Position numbers and translations under genes: made by a program
NCBI RefSeq assembly: GCF_029873635.1
Contig: NC_080428.1
Coordinates: forward strand, 64,165,957-64,229,956
Direction of reading: 5' to 3'
Length of the DNA: 64,000 nucleotides
DNA from: Malania oleifera
Taxonomy: Eukaryota > Streptophyta > Magnoliopsida > Santalales > Ximeniaceae
The notes under the pieces: model-generated
Databases searched by the model: none
What the model saw: only the letters and a program-made list of their open reading frames with translations
What the model was told of the DNA's origin: nothing
In this document: positions 56,317 to 64,000 of the stretch, piece by piece
Numbering within the stretch: position 1 is the stretch's first letter
Layout: each line of letters opens with the position of its first letter

Positions 56317-58090
56317 TGTCACGCCCCGAACCCGGTAATGGGACCTAGGGGTGAATAAGTAACCTAACCTATCTCTATATCATACAAACAACCATGATAC
56401 TCCAAAATGAATGAGGGTCCAACCCCATGGGGTTCCCATGCACCCTATACACATTCACATACAACACAGATACACAGCGGAAAATACTCTTTCAATATAA
56501 ACCTTGTATCATGCCAAAGTCTATACAAAAGGAACTAGGATCCATAATACAAAACTCAACCCGGGTGTCATCCAAAACCACAAAAGACCACCCAGTACAA
56601 TCCTAGTACTTACCCAAGTACCTCTCGCAGTACACCGACCACTACGCTCCCAACACTAGGATGCTAATTCCGATTACTCAAAGGACCCAAAAAATATGTA
56701 CGTACAGCAGGGGTGAGACGCCTCTCAGTAAAGCAGATCCAGGTTATATCAGTGTGTGACATTTGAGTGTTATCATGACACAAAATATACACAGTTAAAT
56801 GCAATTTCAGTATTTTCACAAAATAGTTCTAGTAAAGTGCATACACGCACACACACATGATCAAGATACCTAGTGTTGTCACATCCTTCAGCCCGAAGCC
56901 GGCCCGCATTACACGGCATCCCCAACACATGGCGTAGTCCTAGACTCCCATGGCATCGTAGCGGTACAACTAATGGATCCACACCCTTCAGTGATCAGCT
57001 AGTAAGGCTCACGCCCTCCGATATAAAGTCGAACACTCTTGCCAAACATGACAGGCGATATTTCACACCCTCAGATATAAAGCCGGACACTCTTTTAGTA
57101 CCTGGAACAATTCATAACCTAATTCCTATTGCATTTCAAAAAAACACAACCATGCATGCTCATATAACCAAACAAACCACACCCATTTAGTAATCTAAAA
57201 TTATGATTTTCCAAACGTATACAATTTAAAAAAGTCAAGGCACGACCATCTCTATAACACAATACATATCACAATATATTTACGATTTTCCAACAAAACC
57301 AGGGATGTCACCCAACGCCTCCTTTTTCCCAAAACTGTAACATGAAAAACTCCTAATTTCACCTGATAGATTTCCCCAAATGAGTAACCAAAACACACAC
57401 AGGACCGTGAACCACAGTTCTACTGAGTTCGATTTCAAAAATAACCGATATAAACAGAATTCCCTTACCTTTCCCCCAAACAACAAATCCCGAACTCTAT
57501 GGCCCCTAAACAGCGATCCGAGGTCCCAAAACTTATAAACCACAGTACAGAATATACTCACAATTGTGTTCTCTACAAAACTACCGAAACAGAATTGAAA
57601 ACCGAGTCTTACATCGATTTCAAGCCAAAACCCGAAAATGCCCGAAATGAAGATCCAATCCATAAATCTTGTAGAGAATCCTTCCCTGATCCTCGTGGTA
57701 ACTTCGGATCAACGATTCAGACAATGTACGACAAAGAAATCTAGAGAGAGAGACAGCCCTTTGAGTTCTAGAGAGAGATAAGATTTTTAGATTACTTAGC
57801 TAAGAAGTAATGTAAACTGATATTTATAGCCCTTTGACTCGGCCGCCCTCATCAACGAGATGGCGTCTTCATCGACGAGTCATTGAAGATAGTTCGTTGA
57901 CAAGACGGTGGCCTCGTCAACAAGCTTGAGATTCTCGATTTCCTAAAACCTCTCGGCTTCTCCTCGTCGACGAGCCCCTGAAATTCGTCGCCGAGCAACA
58001 TGAAGCCGTCGTCGATGAAGCCTACTCAATTTACAATTCTACCCTTCTCTTTAATAATTTATTCCATATATCACAGTTCGGGTTCTTAAA
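56317..58090 (-). repeat. Gypsy 3' LTR (minus, 1774 bp)
   Basis: The left edge TGTCACGCCCCGAACCCGG is the LTR 3' end read backwards. The right edge, on the minus strand, is TTTAAGAACCCGAAC (decayed TGTAAGAACCC) next to a purine tract. It has GTCGAC-type motifs at about 57840-58020 and a TATA box (TATTTATA on plus at 57821-57828). The leader has splice-like CTTACC at 57467. Same family as the LTR at 4730. Confidence 0.8.
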
Positions 58091-58110
58091 ACCTCCCCTA
58101 CTTATAAAAA
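58091..58110 (-). other. Polypurine tract, minus gypsy
   Basis: The minus strand reads AAGTAGGGGAGGT before the LTR, preceded by the AAGGACGAAATTTTTAT family signature. Confidence 0.75.
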
Positions 58111-58229
58111 TTTCGTCCTTAAAATTTGAAATCTCTCAATCACGAACTCATTCATACAACCCAACATACACTTGACTCTAGAAAGAACCGGCGAATACTA
58201 CAACGCAACCATGTCACAACATATACATA

Positions 58230-58262
58230 CCCTCACTTATGGCGAAGGAATATCATGGTTAC
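58230..58262 (-). promoter_or_regulatory. Conserved 3'-end module, copy 6
   Basis: Minus-strand copy in the 3' region of this gypsy piece, between the pol end and the polypurine tract. Confidence 0.6.
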
Positions 58263-58369
58263 ATACATAAACCGTATTAGGAGTTCACAATACACACATT
58301 ACCCCAGACTAACCACCTATTCCAGTATAAAGTAGGGTAATGCACACACATACTCAGAACAATTGTGGA

Positions 58370-60390
58370 TACTTCCGGCGTATCTCCGCTTCCAGTTCCT
58401 AAGAAGCTTCCTCAACCTCGTGATTCCGTCACAATATCTTCACTAATGGTATGTCTTTGGTATGTAGCTTCTGATTTTTACGGTCCAGAATCTGAATAGG
58501 TATCTCCTCATACGCTAAAGTATCCCTAATTTCCAAGTCCTAACTAACAACATGCAATGGATCCAACATGTACCTCCTTAACACGGATACGTGAAACACA
58601 TTATGGATCCTCAAGAGTGCTGGGGGTAGTGCAATCCTATAGCCTACCGAACCCACTCGCTCAAGAACCTCGAATGGCCCGATATACCTCGGGCTCAACT
58701 TGCCCTTCTTCTCGAATCTCATCACCCCTTTCATCGGAGCAATCCTCAGAAATACTTTACCCCCACTACGGATTCTAACTCACGGTGGTGAACATCCATG
58801 TTACTTTTCTGCCAACTCTGAGTTGATTTAATCCTATCTTGGATCAAACCCACCTTCCCAGATGCCTACTGCATGAGTTCAGATCCTAACACCTGACGTT
58901 CACCAACCTCATCTCAATACAGAGGAGATCGACACCTCCGACCATACAGAGCCTCGAACGGTGCCATCCCAATACTCGCTTGGAAGCTATTGTTATAGGC
59001 GAACTCTACTAGTGGCATAAACTGTATCCAGCTACCACTGAAGTCTAACACACAAGCCCGTAACATATCCTCCAAGATCTGTATTGTCCTCTCCAACTGC
59101 CTATCGGTCTGGGGGTGGAACGTTGTACTGAAAGTAAGCTTCGTCCCTAGGGCTTCCTGCAAGCTCGTTGAGAATCGAGAAGTAAACCTCAGGTCTTAAT
59201 CTAACACAATGGACACCGGTACCCCATGCATCCTAACTATCTCATACACGTACATGTATCCTAGCCTACTCAAAGGGTAGCTAACCTTCATTGGTAAAAA
59301 GTGAGCAGATTTCGTCAACCTGTCCACAATCACCCAGATTGCATTCTGCCGGTGAAGTGCTGTCGGCAATCCGGTCACAAAATCCATGGAAATATGCTCC
59401 CATTTCCATTCCAGAATAGCTAAGGGCTATAATGGCCCTGCCGGCCTCTGATGTTCAGCTTTCACCTGCTGACATGCTAAACACTGCTCCATGAACTGAG
59501 CAATCTGCCTTTTCGTACCACTCCACCAGAAGGTTTCGCGCAAATCCTGATACATCTTCGTACTACCCGGATGTACCATATACAAGGAACGATGTGCTTC
59601 CTCCAGAATCGTCTTTCTGATCCCATTGTCGTTCGAAACACATAACCTGATCCCAAACCTCAACAAACCTCCCTCTGAGATGTTAAATTCCGCAGCCAAC
59701 CTGTACTGCACTTTCTCCACAATCTCAGCTAACTCCGCATCATTAGCCTGTGCGGCTTTAATACGCTTAAACAAAGTTGGCTGGACCACCAAACTAGCAA
59801 TAAAAACCTGAGAATCACCAAACACCAACTCTACACCCCCAAGCTTTCCAGATCCCATCTGATATGATGTTGAGCTACAACTGCAGATACTGTAGCATGT
59901 TCCGACTTCCAACTCAACACATCGGCTACCACATTAGCTTTCCCTAGGTGATAACTGATGGTGCAATCGTAGTCCTTGATCAACTCAAGCCACCGTCTCT
60001 GCCTTATATTCAACTCTTTTTGCGTGAAAAAGTATCTGAGGCTTTTGTGATTAGTGAAAATCTCGCATTGCACACCATACATGTTGTGTCGCCAGATCTT
60101 CAGTGCATATACAACAGCAGCTAATTCCAGATCATACGTAAGGTAATTCTTCTCGTATTCCTTCAGTTGCCGAGAAGCATACACTATTACCTTACCCTAT
60201 TGCATAACCACACATCCTAGACCCTTTAGAGACGCGTCGCTATAAATCACAAAACTGTCATCCCCAGAAGGAATGGTCAAAGCCGGAGCAGTAACCAGCC
60301 GGTGCTTCAACTCCTAAAAGCACTGCTCACAATCACTGGCCCACTAAAACTTCACCCCCTTCTTGGTCAATCGAGTCAGAGGCTCAGACA
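58370..60390 (-). pseudogene. Gypsy (Tekay/Del) RNase H and integrase, minus
   Basis: Read on the minus strand: RNase H (60390-59831, with [19 protein letters not shown] and [11 protein letters not shown]), the H2C2 domain (59800-59427, VHPGSTKMY and CLACQQ), the integrase core (59387-58914, MDFVTGLP and TTFHPQTD), the C-terminal domain (58734-58540, [19 protein letters not shown]), then chromodomain text to about 58370. Several frames and stops. The 5' part (gag, protease, most of RT) is missing at the junction with copia sequence near 60390. Confidence 0.85.
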
Positions 60391-62043
60391 ACTTTATGCT
60401 TCACCCCCACTAAAACTTTATGCTTCATAGAATACACCTAAACTCTTCTAGAAAAATCATCAACAAAAGTAACAAAATAATGCATACCACCCAACGAAGT
60501 CGTTTTTGTGGGCCCCCACACATCTGTATGGATGTAGTCTAAAATACCTTCAGTCTAGTGGATTGTTGTGCCAAATTTCACTCTAGTTTGTTTTCCCAGA
60601 ATGCAATGCTCACAAAATTCAAGTTTGCACACCTTTGCGCCTTTTAACAAACCTCGCTTAGCTAATTGTTGCAAAGATTTTTCTCCTATATGTGCTAATC
60701 GCATATGCCATAACCTGGTTGTATCTGAACCTGCATCTTTCTCAAAAACAACAGCTGCTGAGCCAATAACTGTACTACCTTGTAAATAATACAAGTTATT
60801 TTTTCTTAGTCCTTTCATCACCACCAGCGCACCTGATTTAATCTTTAAGGTTCCATCTTTCAAAGTGATAGTGAACCCTTTAGATTCTAAGGCACCCAAT
60901 GAAATCAGATTCTTCTTTAGGCTTGGAACATACCTAACATCAATTAAGGTGTTAATAGTTCCATCTTGACATTTGAACTGTATTGATCCTATTCCAGTTG
61001 TTTTACAAGTATTATCATTTCCCATAAAAACAACCCCACCATCTAATTCTTCAAAATTAGAAAATCATTCCCAATTGGGACACATGTGATAGGAACAACC
61101 AGAATCCAAAATTCACTCATCAAAATAATGTGACGAAGATGTTCCAACAAGAGAAAAATTTGACTTACTTCCATCATCTATTGGCTATATTGGCATTAGA
61201 ATGTGCTTTGCCCTTATTCTTCTACTGTAATTTAGGACAATCTTTCTTCCAATGCCCTCTCTCACGACAAAAGGCGCATTCATCTTTAGTAGGTCTCCCA
61301 CAAGATTTACTCCTCCCATGAGATTTACTCTTCTTTCCAGGCATACGACTCTGAGAACGTCCCCTTATTATTAGTGCTTCTGCTGTTTCCTTATGGACCC
61401 TCTGATCCTTCTTTCTGCATTCAGTACTAATCAATCCAGTATAAACAGCATCATAAGTAACTTTATCTTTCCCAAACAATAAAGTGGTGGTCAAATGTTC
61501 ATACTCATCAGGAAGAGAATTCAGTAATAATATGGCTTTATCCTCATCTTTCACCTTTTCATCCAAATTTAACAAATCGGCCAAAATTTTATTGAAAGCA
61601 TTTATGTGGTCATTAATAGAAATACCTGGTTGATACTGGAAGCGAAACAATTTCTTTTTCAAATAGAGCCGATTTTTCAGACTCTTGGTCAAAAATGTAT
61701 CTTCCAATGTCTTCCACAATTTCTTTGTAGATATCTCCCTCATAACACAATATTTCTAATTTTTGGCGAGACACGGACGAATTGTACCACATGCCTGACG
61801 ATTGATCTTTTCCCAATCTCAGTCACCCATATCTACTAGTTTATCATCCAAAGCAATATCTAGTTCTTATTGATACAAGATGTCCATCACCTCACATTGT
61901 CACATACCAAAATTATTGGTATCATCAAATTTCTCCACCTCAAACCAAGCATTAGCTATCATCTTCGATGATGATGTCGAAGCCGAAGGGGTTGGAGTTC
62001 GTGTGAACAGAGTTTCTTCTACCCCTGCACTAGTTTCTGCCAT
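60391..62043 (-). pseudogene. Copia (Tork-like) gag, protease, start of integrase, minus
   Basis: The gag ATG is at 62043 (minus); gag continues frame-shifted to 61743 and then openly to 61222, ending with the zinc knuckle CAFCRERGHWKKDC. The protease active site DSGCSYHMCPN is near 61105-61070 in another frame. GAG-pre-integrase (LWHMRLAHIG, CEHCILGKQ) is at 61025-60555. The integrase start (DYIHTDVWGPT) runs to about 60410, where it is fused to gypsy sequence. RT and RNase H are absent. Confidence 0.85.
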
Positions 62044-62104
62044 CCTCTATAAATTCAATAGCAACCAACAAAGCAAAAGGCCTAGGATGAATAGTACGTA
62101 CCAA

Positions 62105-62258
62105 CTGTGTCTACTCTGTTTTATCTTATGAAATTTCACTTTGACTAGGCCGACCTCCAGGGAGTGACTAAGTCGCAATGGTCTCTGAGCACTCGCTTAG
62201 ACAAGGTCTTTCTTAGGCATCAAACGTGGAATCAAGGATCCTAACAGAGGAACACCTC
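62105..62258. repeat. ~155-bp block shared with 2099-2255
   Basis: Second copy of the block described at 2099-2255, here in the leader between the copia primer-binding site and the gag start. Confidence 0.75.
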
Positions 62259-62280
62259 CATATCAACACTATTAAACCTA

Positions 62281-62292
62281 GCTCTGATACCA
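62281..62292 (-). other. Primer-binding site (tRNA-Met type), minus copia
   Basis: The minus strand reads TGGTATCAGAGC, two bases inside the LTR edge. Confidence 0.9.
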
Positions 62293-62294
62293 AT

Positions 62295-62758
62295 TGTTGT
62301 GTCGGGCACCCCACTTGTGCCAAACACCAATACTACAACTATTGCTATTGAATATATAAGAAAATTAAAGTAATGCAGAAACTAATAATAAAACAATAAA
62401 GAGAACAACACAAGAAATTTACAAAGTTCGGTATAGAATTACCTACGTCCTCGGGCGCCAATGATCAATCTACTACTTCTTGATAAAGTACAATATTTTA
62501 TACCAATGTGGAAGTATTCTACCAATGTGGGGCAAAAAACAACAGATTGATTGTATATTGAAATATTAATTTAGTTTCTTTCATATTTAGGAATATTGTT
62601 ATTGGTATAGTTGTTTGCTGAAAATATTCCTGTGGTGATTGAGGTATTTAGATCACTTGTGTAAATCAAATTTAGATAGATTAAACTTTCACATTAAATT
62701 TTTTAAATACCCAATTCAACACCCCCCCTCCCCTCTTGGGATTGCACCAATTCTAACA
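62295..62758 (-). repeat. Copia 5' LTR (464 bp), minus
   Basis: On the minus strand it runs TGTTAGAATTGG at 62758 to GACACAACA at 62295. A long G run (C run on plus) lies near its start. This is the only LTR of the Tork-like element in the window; the target-site duplication cannot be tested because the 3' LTR is missing. Confidence 0.8.
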
Positions 62759-64000
62759 TTTTAAACATTAAACATCCAATTATTATAGTTCACATTCATA
62801 CTTGTCCATATTTATCTGCTTTGTCGCTTGATGACTAGGCAATCCTAAATGACTAGACGATCTCCATCACATGGGTGGCCACTCATGATTTCTTCAACTC
62901 GTCTAATGACTAAGCAATCAACATTGCCTAATGGCCACATAGCCTTTGTCTCCTAGGCGGCTAGTTGATATTTTTAGGTCACCTAGGCAACAAGTAACTC
63001 ACCTTACCCAAACAAATTTTTCATTGTGTCACTTTGGGCGATTTTCTTAACTAAGTGATTGTCACCATTTTACAGGAGAGGGCAAAAAGACAGTGCAAAG
63101 AGGTGGTTAAAAATTGTTATCTTATTCTCTATTACGGGTTTTATCCGTCATTTGTATATCGCCATGCACGTAGATGCAATTGAATCGTAAGTACCTTGAA
63201 ATACATTGTTGGTCCATAAATCTAACAACTTAACCTTTTAGATAAAATCATATTCGAATAATGGTCATGATGACTTTTTTAATAGGTAAGTGGGAGGCAA
63301 TGGTGAGATTGAAATTAAACTTGACTCGCTCAAATATGGGATAGGAGGTGTATGTACATTGCTCATGGACGTATCAACGTAGGATTTGAGCAAATAATTA
63401 AAACTAATCTTTTAACCGTATACACAAATTAACATAACTAAAAACCTTAAGAAATGCTATTAAAAAGTGACTCTACATACCACTATAATCTTCTAAGAAT
63501 AATAATAAGGTCAAGATCGACAGTTGACAACTTTTTTTGCCGACACCGACTAAACAGTTCAAGTTACATTTAATTGAATGATGAAACACATATAAGTGGG
63601 CCAAATAGATATAATATCCTATGCAGGGGCATTGAACCTCGATGGTTTTCATCATAGATATCTCTTATTAGTAATAATTATGAGTGGAAATTAGTGGTGT
63701 TAAAGGCTATGATTTTTTAACAACCATATTGTAATGTTCCCTCCGGCCGGGAAGGCCCTGAAAGTGACATTCACAAGCAACGTCGACCGGAAATTGAAGA
63801 TAGACCACACACACACACACAGTTGCACCCACCCACCCAATTGCATATTTCTTTTTTCCAGTGATAGAATCTCAACTGCTAGCACTAATTAATGGGAATT
63901 GCCAAAGTGAAGTTGGCATTCATGAACCAAACATAATTGCAATAACCAAGCTCTTTTTGTTACTTTAGAATCATATGAGTAGAGCGATCGCTTTATAGTA
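62759..64000. other. Right end, unassigned
   Basis: AT-rich with no supportable gene. 63212-63250 resembles the end of the TRIM LTR at 41207-41240 (shared CTAACAACTTAACCTTTTAGATAAA with one difference). A short (CA)n lies near 63807-63822. Confidence 0.5.

Noticed and set aside
1-64000. CRISPR arrays, bacterial operons, tRNA or rRNA genes
   Set aside because: The tandem repeats have no spacer logic and lie in LTRs; tRNA-like strings are primer-binding sites or a SINE. No rRNA was recognised.

Overview
The window is nuclear DNA of a flowering plant, almost certainly a eudicot. The evidence is AT-rich intergenic sequence with long (TA)n, (CT)n and (CA)n microsatellites, two recognisable plant transcription-factor genes with plant-type introns, a plant tRNA-derived SINE, and a heavy load of plant LTR retrotransposons primed by initiator tRNA-Met (TGGTATCAGAGC-like binding sites). 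Two 100-base N runs (1259-1358 and 50545-50644) are assembly gaps. I do not name a species.

Layout. 1-1258: 5' part of a C2H2 zinc-finger (ZAT-like) gene, cut by the first gap. 1359-9994: a patchwork of decayed chromodomain Ty3/gypsy (Tekay/Del-type) pieces on both strands. 9995-29811: a nest of gypsy LTRs. A minus-strand LTR (9995-26686) was split by an LTR-like repeat at 10411-12734 and by a plus-strand gypsy tandem array at 14019-26142; the array was itself split in its integrase by a solo LTR at 20379-22942. 29812-37648: a gene island with one intact gene, a WRKY57-type transcription factor of three exons (31253-36056), which carries an Au-type SINE in intron 2. 37649-39812: a pseudogene related to plant RBR-type ubiquitin-ligase proteins, split by a small non-coding LTR element that is split in turn by a solo LTR. 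40304-41251: duplicated LINE-like 3' ends, palindromic microsatellites and a 345-bp TRIM. 41252-48300: mostly AT-rich unassigned DNA with a copia LTR near 46 kb and an orphan GC-rich promoter-like patch at 48.0-48.3 kb. 48849-56316: a SIRE-like copia element with an extra env-like ORF, containing the second gap and a Tat/Athila gypsy remnant. 56317-60390: a minus-strand gypsy piece. 60391-62758: a minus-strand Tork-like copia piece with LTR and primer-binding site. 62759-64000: unassigned.

Only the WRKY57 gene looks intact and functional. The zinc-finger gene is probably functional in the genome but incomplete here. All retrotransposon coding regions are interrupted by stops and frameshifts, so this is a graveyard whose insertion order can be read from target-site duplications.

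The most interesting cross-cutting signals are: (i) clusters of GTCGAC-centred palindromes just upstream of the TATA box in about ten LTRs of both gypsy and copia type; (ii) a roughly 33-bp 3'-end module shared by gypsy elements and a LINE-like retroposon; and (iii) a three-level nest of insertions in a gene relic, each level with readable target-site duplications.
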